Position numbers and translations under genes: made by a program
Part shown: positions 36,786-44,712 of the stretch, in pieces
Position numbering within the stretch: position 1 is the first letter of the stretch
Layout of the letters: every line of letters starts with the position of its first letter
DNA from: Desulfosporosinus nitroreducens
GTDB taxonomy: Bacteria > Bacillota > Desulfitobacteriia > Desulfitobacteriales > Desulfitobacteriaceae
NCBI RefSeq assembly: GCF_023897015.1
Contig: NZ_JAMHFY010000009.1
Coordinates: forward strand, 62,001-126,000
Length of the DNA: 64,000 nucleotides
Direction: 5' to 3'
Notes under the pieces: generated by a model
Database searches by the model: none
What the model was told of the DNA's origin: nothing
What the model saw: only the letters and a program-made list of their open reading frames with translations

Positions 36786-37846
36786 TTTGCCACCGCCTTT
36801 TGTAATTTGCGTTTTTCCCGGTTATTTTCCAACCAGGTCCGAACAAAATACGAGAGTATGACAAATACCATCACAAAGCCTTGCATCAATTCAATGATAC
36901 TTGAGGGGATCCCTGACATCTGCCCCATAATAGTACCGCCAACCTTCAGCGCACCAAATAAAATAGCGGCAAAAATTATGCCTATGGGGTTGCCATTGGC
37001 TAAGATGGCAATGCCAATCCCAGCTGCTCCAAGGTCCGGATTAAAGCCCTGAACCAGCATATGCTGTACCCCGTTAACTTCCGTAAATCCGGCCACTCCA
37101 GCTAATGCCCCACTGATAAAAAACGCCAGTATATAAAGTTTCTTGGCATTGATGCCTGACATTTCCGCGGCTCCCGCATTATAACCTACGGCCCGGATGC
37201 GATAACCCAGGGTCGTCTTGTAAAGCAGAACCCAAACCCCAACACAGGCCAGCACTGCCAAAACAAAACCAATGTGCAGCCTGGTACCGGGGATGATACG
37301 AGGCAGCCAGACAGAGGCAGCCAGAGCATCCGTTTGAGGGTATTCTGCTTTCCCTTCTATGAGAAACGTTCGCAGCAAATAATTCATAATGGCCAAAGCC
37401 ACATAGGTGGACATCATACTCACTAAAAATTCATTGGAATTGTACCTGGCCTTGACAAAGCCGATAAATGCCCCCCAGAGGCCGCCGCCAACAATGGTTA
37501 GGAGCAAGGTAATAATCAGGACCAGCCAACCAGGCAGGATGTTCTGAAGCAACAAGGAGCCGGCGGCGGCAATTACCGCGCCGATGTAAAACTGCCCTTG
37601 GGCACCAATATTGTATAAATTAGCTTTGTAAGTAAAAGCAAAGGCTAAAGCCGTGAACATTAAGGGCGTTGCTTTCACAAAGATGTCGGCAAAGGTATAG
37701 CCGTCACGCACCACCGAGGTGATTAATACGCTATAGGCGCTAAGGGGATTTTTACCCAGAAAAAGAAGCATTAACCCACTGGCAACGAGTCCTAAGACAA
37801 TGGCCAGAATATTGGTGATCAGGAGATCTCTTAGCTTAGCCTGCAT
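36782..37846 (-). CDS. BMP-type ABC transporter permease 1
   Basis: A 354-residue permease with about ten hydrophobic segments. The coupling-loop pattern is RAVGYNAGAAEMSGINAKKL, and FNPDLGAAGIGIAILANGNPIGI matches YufP/NupP-like permeases. It overlaps the ATPase gene upstream by 11 bases and the second permease by four, so the three are translationally coupled. The substrate is probably a nucleoside by family. An alternative such as another small heterocycle or autoinducer-like molecule cannot be excluded. Confidence 0.88.
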   Translation of the reverse strand: MQAKLRDLLITNILAIVLGLVASGLMLLFLGKNPLSAYSVLITSVVRDGYTFADIFVKATPLMFTALAFAFTYKANLYNIGAQGQFYIGAVIAAAGSLLLQNILPGWLVLIITLLLTIVGGGLWGAFIGFVKARYNSNEFLVSMMSTYVALAIMNYLLRTFLIEGKAEYPQTDALAASVWLPRIIPGTRLHIGFVLAVLACVGVWVLLYKTTLGYRIRAVGYNAGAAEMSGINAKKLYILAFFISGALAGVAGFTEVNGVQHMLVQGFNPDLGAAGIGIAILANGNPIGIIFAAILFGALKVGGTIMGQMSGIPSSIIELMQGFVMVFVILSYFVRTWLENNREKRKLQKAVAK

Positions 37847-39368
37847 CGTTGCTCACCTCTCCTTCGCGAAATCCGGCCATTAACAGACCAATCTTTGCGG
37901 TGGTAAGCTCGGCACTGTTAAATACCCCTTGTATTTCGCCCTTATACAAGATCGCAATCCTGTCAGAAAGGGCAAAAATCTCCGAAAGCTCAGTAGAAAC
38001 CAGTAAAACACTTTTTCCTTTGGCACGTTCCTGAAGAATAACTTGGTGAATGTGGTTAACCGCGCCCAGATCTAACCCTCTGGTCGGTTGATCGAAGACG
38101 ATGACCTTCTCTCCATTATCCACTTCCCTGGCCAAAACTACTTTTTGTTGGTTGCCCCCCGATAAACCCCGGGCAATGGTCTCCGGAGAAGGAGCCTTAA
38201 TTGAATATTCTCCGATCTCCTGTAAGGCGTATTGATTAAGCTTTTTCTTGTCAATAAACCCGCGCTTTTGCCATTTTTTATCGTAACTACTTTTCAGCAG
38301 CATATTCTCGGCAATGGACATATCCATAATCATGCCATCACTGCTTCTGTCCGCAGGAACATAGCCAATTCCCAAGTCAATCCTGGCTCTGATTTTCCGT
38401 TCAGTAATATCCTCCCCATCCAGCAAGACTCTCCCTTTTGTCGGCAAAATAGCACCACACACTATTTCGCAGAGTTCCTGCTGGCCATTGCCGCTAACCC
38501 CTGCAATCCCCAGAATTTCTCCTTTGTGCAAGGTCAAAGAAATATCCTTCAAGGCCGGAACCCCGGTTTTCTCCTGCAGGGTAACATGTTGGATTTCCAA
38601 GCGCACTTCCTGATCAAGAGATTCCTGCCGGTCATCTTTAGTTACCCATTTTAAATCTCGGCCGATCATCAATTTGGATAATTCCAGTTCGTTGGTCTCA
38701 GCCCGTTTTATGTCTCCATAGACCCTTCCTGCCCTCATGACAATAATCCGATCCGCAACACTCATGACCTCTTTTAACTTGTGAGTGATAAAAATAACCG
38801 AATTACCTTGGGCGGTAAAATCCCTGACAAAGCCCATGAGGTTTTCAGCCTCTTGAGGGGTGAGAACTGCCGTTGGTTCATCCATAATTAACAGATTGGT
38901 TTTTTGATACAGGGCCTTTAAAATTTCCACTTTTTGTTGAACACCTACTGCCAAGTCGCGGATATAATCATTAGGATTAAGCTCAAAGCCATAAAGCTCA
39001 GCCAACCTTTTGATTTCTTCTCGGAACAATTTATGATCAATTATTCCCCGAACATTGCCCAGGATAATATTTTCAGTCACAGTGTGAGCAGGAACCAGGG
39101 AAAAATGCTGTTGGATCATGGAAATCCCAAGCTCCATGGCCTCCTTGGGCGAAGCTATTTTTATCTCCTTACCATCCTTAAAGAAGTTCCCTTCGTCAGC
39201 CTTGTATAGTCCGTAGAGGATCTTCATAATCGTACTTTTACCTGCTCCGTTTTCTCCCAACAAAGCTAAAACTTCCCCTCTTTGAATGGAAAAAGAAACA
39301 TCTTGATTAGCAATAACTTTGGCAAAGTATTTACTGATCCCCCTAAGTTCAAAAAAAGCTGTCCCCAC
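37836..39368 (-). CDS. BMP-type ABC transporter ATP-binding protein (two domains)
   Basis: A 510-residue protein with two ABC domains in tandem. The first has Walker A GENGAGKST (about 37-45), the degenerate signature VGVQQKVEIL and Walker B LLIMDEPTAVL. The second has the altered Walker A GVSGNGQQEL and the intact signature LSGGNQQKVVLARE with VIVFDQPTRGLDLGA. This layout is usual for sugar/nucleoside importers (YufO/NupO, RbsA). It energises the two downstream permeases. A 374-base gap that holds a GC-rich structured repeat separates it from the binding-protein gene. Confidence 0.92.
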   Translation of the reverse strand: MGTAFFELRGISKYFAKVIANQDVSFSIQRGEVLALLGENGAGKSTIMKILYGLYKADEGNFFKDGKEIKIASPKEAMELGISMIQQHFSLVPAHTVTENIILGNVRGIIDHKLFREEIKRLAELYGFELNPNDYIRDLAVGVQQKVEILKALYQKTNLLIMDEPTAVLTPQEAENLMGFVRDFTAQGNSVIFITHKLKEVMSVADRIIVMRAGRVYGDIKRAETNELELSKLMIGRDLKWVTKDDRQESLDQEVRLEIQHVTLQEKTGVPALKDISLTLHKGEILGIAGVSGNGQQELCEIVCGAILPTKGRVLLDGEDITERKIRARIDLGIGYVPADRSSDGMIMDMSIAENMLLKSSYDKKWQKRGFIDKKKLNQYALQEIGEYSIKAPSPETIARGLSGGNQQKVVLAREVDNGEKVIVFDQPTRGLDLGAVNHIHQVILQERAKGKSVLLVSTELSEIFALSDRIAILYKGEIQGVFNSAELTTAKIGLLMAGFREGEVSNDAG

Positions 39369-39505
39369 AATTTCACCACCTATTCAAAAAAATAGAGGCA
39401 CCTCTCGGAACCGCTATTTTTTGCTTTATTGATTTATCCTTAAATACCTTTATATTTATAATCAAAACGAACTTCTACCAAAAAAAAACCAATCAGACCC
39501 CAAAC

Positions 39506-39685
39506 GGCGGCTTCGTCCACAGGAGTGAACCCATTGCATGGAGAGGCGGTAAGGCCCACAAAGCTGGCGCGGGGAAGCGGAGCCACGGGTTCACATCAGG
39601 TATTACCCGGAGGTTTGGCGGAGCCCCGCGCCAGCGAGTGGGCGAGCCTCGGAGTGCTGGGTGAGCGGATGTGGGCGAAGCCGCC
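39506..39685. repeat. GC-rich structured element between transport genes
   Basis: A sharp GC-rich island (about 39495-39735) in AT-rich surroundings. It is closed by a 15-base inverted repeat with one G-T mismatch (39506-39520 with 39671-39685). Inside are a perfect 12-base pair GCTGGCGCGGGG / CCCCGCGCCAGC (39563-39574 with 39624-39635) and an 8-base pair GTGAACCC / GGGTTCAC (39525-39532 with 39587-39594) that crosses it. It looks like a mobile palindromic repeat or a folded RNA, not a gene. Confidence 0.6.
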
Positions 39686-39742
39686 CCCGACCGGAACGAC
39701 TCCATTATCATCCTCTGATGGCGCCGCACGCGGCATGACGGT

Positions 39743-40768
39743 CTATTTATTGACAAACATTGCGTTAAAATCAACTTCACCTTTTTTGGCTTTCTCCATG
39801 CCTGCAGCTACTTTGTCTTGAACATCTTTACTAATGTTGGCTGTATAGACCGGCTTAAAGATATTCTCAGCAATTCCTGCTTCATGGACTTTGTTGCCAT
39901 CTAAACTGCTATCAAGGTATTTTTGAATAGCCCAGACGTAGAAGGTTTCAAAATCAAATACTACAGAACTGACAACTGTATTGGGGTCAATCGTTGTTTG
40001 ATCTCCGGAGAAACCGATGAATTTAACCCCTTTTTCCTTGGCGGCCTGGATAGAGCCTAAGCCAACCTGATTGGCATAGACAAACATCATATCGGCGCCA
40101 TTATCAATCATTGTAGCGGCCATTTGTTTGCCTAAAGCTACATCATCCCAGCTATTGGCATAGGCCCGAACTGCTTTGGCATTGGAGATTCCGCGCTCTT
40201 TGGCGACATCCACAGCAACCTTTTCATAGACATCCAGCAAATGCTCCATAGCCTTATTGGGGAAACCGCCGATGGTAGCAAATTGACCGTTTTTGCTAAC
40301 TTCTCCTGCCATTAAGGCAGCTATATAACTGGCCTCATATTCTTTCGGGAAAATTGGAGCGACATTCGGACCCTTGCTAACCATACCATTGACAACGCAA
40401 AAGGTTGTTTTCGGATAGCTCTCCGCAACCTTATTGGCCGCTTCATCAAATTGAGTACCTGCTGCCATAATCAGGTTATAACCACGCTCAGCATAATTTC
40501 TAAAGGTAGACTCATAATCAGCCGCCTGTACGTTTTCGACGTATTCCATTTTTGTGCCCAGAGTTGCATTGGACTTAACCAGCCCGGCGTAGTTTGTGGC
40601 ATTCCAGCTTTGATCGTTAATAGGACCGGGTAATATCAGAACCATTTTGTAATCGCTTGCACCTTTTTTACCTGAATCTACTACTTTGGTGGTGCCACAT
40701 GCTGTCAGTAAAAATAGCATTAAGACGGCCAAGACAGCTGCTGTCAATTTGGATTTTTTCTTTAACAT
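39743..40768 (-). CDS. BMP family substrate-binding lipoprotein
   Basis: About 341 residues with a lipoprotein signal ending LLTAC (C24), followed by a basic membrane-protein (PnrA/BMP) periplasmic-binding fold: MVLILPGPINDQSWN, YNLIMAAGTQFDEAA, FIAALMAGE-type helix (SYIAALMAGEVSKNG) and GADMMFVYANQVG. It captures the ligand outside the membrane for the ABC importer encoded next. The ATG at 40768 is chosen for the GGGGGG-type ribosome binding site about 7 bases upstream and the proper signal peptide. The ligand is a nucleoside by family tendency. Confidence 0.88.
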   Translation of the reverse strand: MLKKKSKLTAAVLAVLMLFLLTACGTTKVVDSGKKGASDYKMVLILPGPINDQSWNATNYAGLVKSNATLGTKMEYVENVQAADYESTFRNYAERGYNLIMAAGTQFDEAANKVAESYPKTTFCVVNGMVSKGPNVAPIFPKEYEASYIAALMAGEVSKNGQFATIGGFPNKAMEHLLDVYEKVAVDVAKERGISNAKAVRAYANSWDDVALGKQMAATMIDNGADMMFVYANQVGLGSIQAAKEKGVKFIGFSGDQTTIDPNTVVSSVVFDFETFYVWAIQKYLDSSLDGNKVHEAGIAENIFKPVYTANISKDVQDKVAAGMEKAKKGEVDFNAMFVNK

Positions 40769-40886
40769 TTCTCTTACCCCCCAATTAAATCTAGTTTTTG
40801 CCATTGGATCAGGATCAGCCCTTCAAATCTTAGCCTAATTGTAACAAAAATAAGCCGCTCAGATAGTAACGGTCATGTCGAGTTTC

Positions 40887-40950
40887 TAGCACTATCTTGC
40901 TGCAGTACACCAGCCCATGTCACTTTCTTAACATTTAGCACTATTTTGCT
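40887..40950 (-). promoter_or_regulatory. Pair of direct repeats upstream of the binding-protein gene
   Basis: TAGCACTATCTTGCT (40887-40901) and TAGCACTATTTTGCT (40936-40950), plus-strand reading, differ at one base and start 49 bases apart. They precede the binding-protein gene, and the second overlaps the end of the response regulator gene. Paired direct repeats are typical sites for AraC-type regulators such as the adjacent one. Confidence 0.5.
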
Positions 40951-41738
40951 TTAAGGCTGTTTTTTCTCCGCTCATCCTCTGGGGTAATTCCCATATACTT
41001 CTTGTAAAGTCTGGAGAAATAACTTGGATTCTGGTACCCTACCCTATACGCTATATCTGTAATTTTAAAATCTGTATTGATTAATAGTTTTCTCGCTTGG
41101 GTCAATCGATAATTGATCAGGTAAATACTAAAGTTTTCGCCGGTTACCTCCTTAAACAATCGGCTGAAATACTCAGGAGACCGATACACCTGACCGGCAA
41201 CATCTGCCAGGGAAATGGTTTTATCGAAATGTTCATGAATATAAATTAAGGCCTTTTCGATAAATTGGTTGTTGTTGTCAATATGCTCGCCGGAATACTC
41301 TGTCAGGGTTTTTTGGGCCGCACGTTCCAACTGATCCGCGATTCTTGGTCTGTCATATTGCGTAGAGCGATCCTCTTCAATTTTTGCCAGTATTTCAATT
41401 AATTCCGAGCTTCTTAATTCAGACTTCAAGATGTACTCCTTAGCACCGCAGGTAATTGCTTGCTTGGCATAGGAAAAATCAGCGTAATTTGTCAAGATAA
41501 CAAATTCCGTCTGAGGCAGTACTTTCTTAATATTTTTCATCGCCGTAATTCCATCCATTTTCGGCATCCTGATATCCATGATCACCACATCAGGCTTCTC
41601 TTTCACCGCCAGCTCTTGGGCCTGCAAACCATCTGAGGCGATTCCGACAATCTCCAACCTGGTATTTTTATCTTTCAGACAATAGTTCAGCCACTCCCGA
41701 ATCGGCAGTTCATCATCTGCAATGACAATTCTTAACAT
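40941..41738 (-). CDS. AraC-type response regulator (YesN-like)
   Basis: A 265-residue regulator. The receiver domain (residues 1-120) has D54 in VVIMDIRMPKMDG and the K of YILKSELRS. The AraC/XylS DNA-binding domain (about 165-262) has two helix-turn-helix units (ISLADVAGQVYRSPEYFSRLFKEVTG and ITDIAYRVGYQNPSYFSRLYKKYMG). It partners with the sensor kinase 8 bases upstream and probably activates the BMP importer genes that follow, where a pair of direct repeats is found. Confidence 0.92.
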   Translation of the reverse strand: MLRIVIADDELPIREWLNYCLKDKNTRLEIVGIASDGLQAQELAVKEKPDVVIMDIRMPKMDGITAMKNIKKVLPQTEFVILTNYADFSYAKQAITCGAKEYILKSELRSSELIEILAKIEEDRSTQYDRPRIADQLERAAQKTLTEYSGEHIDNNNQFIEKALIYIHEHFDKTISLADVAGQVYRSPEYFSRLFKEVTGENFSIYLINYRLTQARKLLINTDFKITDIAYRVGYQNPSYFSRLYKKYMGITPEDERRKNSLKAK

Positions 41739-41746
41739 AATTCCTC

Positions 41747-43465
41747 CTATGCATATCGTAATTTAAGAATTACTTTAGTTCCTTCCGGCTCATTCTGTTC
41801 AATGGTCAGACCGTAGGCGCCTCCGTAAAGAATTCTAATTCGTTCATGCACATTTAAAATTCCTACTCTGCTCATTTGAACCTCTTTATTGAAGATCTCG
41901 CTAATTTTCTCCTGGCTCATGCCGATTCCGTTGTCGGAAATCGTGATATATAAATCATGGTCTGCTAATTCAGCTTCCACCTTAATCACGAGCAATCTAT
42001 TGACCTGCAAGCCGTAAAAAATTGCATTTTCGATAATTGGCTGCAGGATAAAGGAGGGGATCTGAACATTTAAGGCGTTTTCATCCAGTAAAAATTCTAC
42101 GATAAAGGCGTTGGAATATCTCATCTTTTGCAGGGCTACGTAGTCCTCCAAATGCTTAACCTCATCCCTTATCAGTACGAATTCACCCGCTCGGGACAGC
42201 ACCCTGCGCAACAGCTTAGAAAAATGATAAAGCATCTCCTCTGCTTCTTTGTTTTTCCCCATTTCAACATAAAAGCGAATGGAGCTTAAGGTGTTGTAGA
42301 TAAAATGCGGATTGATTTGAGCTCGCAAAAAATCAAGCTCCAGCAAGCGTTTTTGTCGTTCATTGTTGACGTTTTCTTTCAGCAAAAAATTCACCCGCTG
42401 AATCAGTTCATTAAAGGAAATGGAGATTTCCGAAAACTCCTTATAGGTACTATCCTGAATTTGAATGGAAAGATCACCATGATTGAATTCAGTCATTTTG
42501 TTGGTGAGTAAACTTAAGGGTTCCGCAATCTTTCTTGCTACAACGCTTAGTACCACACCAGTCAGTAAAGTGCATAAAATCCCAAAAGCAATTAAAAACA
42601 GCTCAATTTTTTTGAGAGGCATCAAGGCACTTGCTAAAGAAACAGACTCGACAATGTACCAACCGTAACCGCTGATCGGTTGAGAAATAAAGAGCTTATC
42701 ATCTTTCAAATAATAGTTATTCAGCTTGTTTTTGCTATTGGCTTCCACAAAGCTATTCAGTTTTTCATTGATTTTGTTTTTATCCTTGTGAGAAATGATC
42801 AGCCCATCCCGGTCAACGATAAAGAAATCTTTTTCTTCATTGGTCAAACGAATATAATTATCACCCAGTAGTTTTTCATTGACATTTAACAAGAGCACCC
42901 CATAGTCTTGTTTGGAAATATAGTCTTCAACTTTTCTGGCTAGCTGGAAATAATAATTATATCCCCCTGTGGCAGTAAAGTAAGACTTGATGGGAAAAAT
43001 TTCACTATCCTTGCCATTTTCCAGAGCTTTGTCAAAGGCAGCTAAGTCAGCCTCCTGATTGGATGACATGGAATAGGAGGTGGAGTAGGTAGTGCCGCGC
43101 TTATCGATCAAATGGGCGTCGATGAGCATGGCCGTACTTCGATAAGACCAGATGTAACCCGACATAATTCCTTCAATTTTCAGAAGCTGTTCCTTGTTGG
43201 CACTCTCTCCGCCTGAGCTTTTTTTCAGGGATTCAATAATACTTGTATCATAGGCAATGCGGCTGGCTAGAACTTCAACATCCTTTAATTCCTGATTGAT
43301 CCTGATGGCAATCTGCTGAAGCATATTAGTGTTCAGCTGAATTACCTCTTTGAGGATAACTGATTCCGCATATTTATAGGTCGAAAAGGCCAAAAACCCA
43401 ATGAGGCATTGGAGAATGATAAACAACATAATGAATAACTGCAGAATTAAACTTCTTTTTTTCAT
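41747..43465 (-). CDS. YesM-like sensor histidine kinase
   Basis: A 572-residue kinase. One membrane segment is at residues 9-30. A large extracellular Cache-like sensor domain follows (about 35-275), then a second membrane segment (about 284-306) and a HAMP region. The His_kinase box reads RAQINPHFIYNTLSSIRFYVE, and the ATPase has PIIENAIFYG and DNGIGM. This is the standard layout of kinases that sense an extracellular nutrient and act with AraC-type regulators. The ligand is probably that of the neighbouring BMP importer. Confidence 0.9.
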   Translation of the reverse strand: MKKRSLILQLFIMLFIILQCLIGFLAFSTYKYAESVILKEVIQLNTNMLQQIAIRINQELKDVEVLASRIAYDTSIIESLKKSSGGESANKEQLLKIEGIMSGYIWSYRSTAMLIDAHLIDKRGTTYSTSYSMSSNQEADLAAFDKALENGKDSEIFPIKSYFTATGGYNYYFQLARKVEDYISKQDYGVLLLNVNEKLLGDNYIRLTNEEKDFFIVDRDGLIISHKDKNKINEKLNSFVEANSKNKLNNYYLKDDKLFISQPISGYGWYIVESVSLASALMPLKKIELFLIAFGILCTLLTGVVLSVVARKIAEPLSLLTNKMTEFNHGDLSIQIQDSTYKEFSEISISFNELIQRVNFLLKENVNNERQKRLLELDFLRAQINPHFIYNTLSSIRFYVEMGKNKEAEEMLYHFSKLLRRVLSRAGEFVLIRDEVKHLEDYVALQKMRYSNAFIVEFLLDENALNVQIPSFILQPIIENAIFYGLQVNRLLVIKVEAELADHDLYITISDNGIGMSQEKISEIFNKEVQMSRVGILNVHERIRILYGGAYGLTIEQNEPEGTKVILKLRYA

Positions 43466-43610
43466 TCACAATTTTCCTTCAACCTGGAATTCTTTGCGCA
43501 ATGCTACTTAAGAAACAAATTCGACAAGGCTTAGAATTACCCTGCACCCCTTGTTGAAAAGCAGCAACTATTTACGACTCTTAATCTAAGCGGCACCTTG
43601 CTTTAGCGTC

Positions 43611-43735
43611 TAAGGTCCCAGATGAGAGCTGGTTGCTAGTTTACAATCTATGGGTAAATATTAAAAAAGGACCGACGTGTTGCAAGCACGCCAGCCCAGC
43701 AGATTGTCTAAACGAATGGTTAGCCCTGATTAATA
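43611..43735 (+). ncRNA. Left half of a third module copy: degenerate antisense RNA
   Basis: This is similar to 12068-12186 of copy 1: the promoter region (TTGCTA, then a weakened TAAATA), GGACCGACGTGTTGCAAGCACGCCAGCCC, described by position, and the second hairpin region with TCTAAACGAATGGTTAGCCC. The similarity stops just before the terminator/toxin part, which is found 4.2 kb away at 47946. Expression is unlikely because the -10 is weakened and the terminator is gone. Confidence 0.65.
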
Positions 43736-43788
43736 GTTGCTTCAGAAAGTATGTACTGCAAAATGTTTAAAATGAAAATGTATAACAC

Positions 43789-44118
43789 TTAGAACTGTTT
43801 GTTGACAAGCTGTTGAATAATATTTAAACAATAGTCCTTGAGTTTCGGAATATCACTTGTAATCGTTTCCCATAAGCTCTCATCGTCAATTTTACCATAG
43901 TTATGAGCAACTACATTACGTAATGCCTTGATTTGTGTCCATGGAATTCCAGTATAGGTATTTTTAAAATCGTCCGAAAGGGTGAGTGGTCAGTTCTCCT
44001 ATTTGTAAAACACAAAGAGCTGTGGCATTCTTATAAACAGAATCTCGGGCAAACACAGTATAGTCCTTCCCAAACCGCTGAATCGCCGCAGTACATCAGC
44101 GTTTCGGTTATTCTGCAT
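43789..44118 (-). pseudogene. hepT: Broken hepT (HEPN ribonuclease toxin) gene
   Basis: The minus strand codes, in pieces, for a HepT-like HEPN protein: RFGKDYTVFARDSVYKNATALCVLQIGEL, then one frame over LSDDFKNTYTGIPWTQIKALRNVVAHNYGKID and on to the stop at 43789. The HEPN catalytic motif RNVVAHNY (R-x4-6-H) is intact, but a frameshift near 43983 and a loss near the start destroy the frame. The start overlaps the MntA gene by 11 bases, as in working MntA-HepT pairs. The toxin is therefore inactive unless rescued by recoding. Confidence 0.8.
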
Positions 44119-44410
44119 ATAAAAGCACTTCCTCCTTCTGGATTTTACGAAGAAAATCATCTTCCAGACTTCCCGTTGTCAGAACATCGACTTTTATCTG
44201 TAAAGCTTCCTCAATTTCCGTATACAACCCACATAAAGCAAACATCCCTTTAAGAGATCCTTTATCCACTCGTAAATCCACATCACTGTTTTCTGTAACA
44301 TCTCCACGAGCATAAGAGCCAAATAGATACACCCGTTCAACACCATATTTCCGTGCAATCGGTTCAACAATAGCTTTGATTTCTTCTATCGTAACCTTTT
44401 TAACTGACAT
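44108..44410 (-). CDS. mntA: MntA-like nucleotidyltransferase antitoxin
   Basis: A 100-residue minimal nucleotidyltransferase with the signature GSYARGDVTENSDVDLRVD (GSxxRGxxxxxSDxDL) at about residues 31-49. A third acidic residue lies in IKVDVLT. MntA proteins neutralise HepT by adding AMP to it. The open frame is intact, although the partner hepT gene next to it is broken. The ribosome binding site AAAGGAGGTAAGAG is strong. Confidence 0.85.
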   Translation of the reverse strand: MSVKKVTIEEIKAIVEPIARKYGVERVYLFGSYARGDVTENSDVDLRVDKGSLKGMFALCGLYTEIEEALQIKVDVLTTGSLEDDFLRKIQKEEVLLYAE

Positions 44411-44601
44411 TGCTCTTACCTCCTTTGAATCATATTACGTCAATAGCACTATTTACAATATTATATCACAAACTTTTTCAAAAAGGTTAATACGATATGG
44501 AATATTATGTAATTCACTCCGACTCATTAATTCTTTTGTTGCGACACCTTTGCTCGGAAATCATAGAGGGATCCACAGACTGTAAAATCGATAATAGAGT
44601 T

Positions 44602-44655
44602 CCCATAAAAATATGACGCCCCCAAAGTATTTTGGCGACGTCATATTTTTATGGG
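44602..44655. terminator. Long perfect inverted repeat (terminator)
   Basis: A 17-base arm (44602-44618) pairs perfectly with 44639-44655, and a smaller CCAAA/TTTGG stem lies inside. It closes the CoA-disulfide reductase gene on the minus strand. The arms are AT-rich outside and GC-rich near the loop. Confidence 0.7.
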
Positions 44656-44712
44656 AGGGAGATTTAAGTTATCAGCCGTAACCGGTTTTTGGACTGCTGC
44701 CGATTTGATACC

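Noticed and set aside
39493-39780. A 95-residue Pro/Arg/Ala-rich frame on the minus strand
   Set aside because: It is read across the GC-rich palindromic island, has no ribosome binding site, and its composition follows from the repeat.
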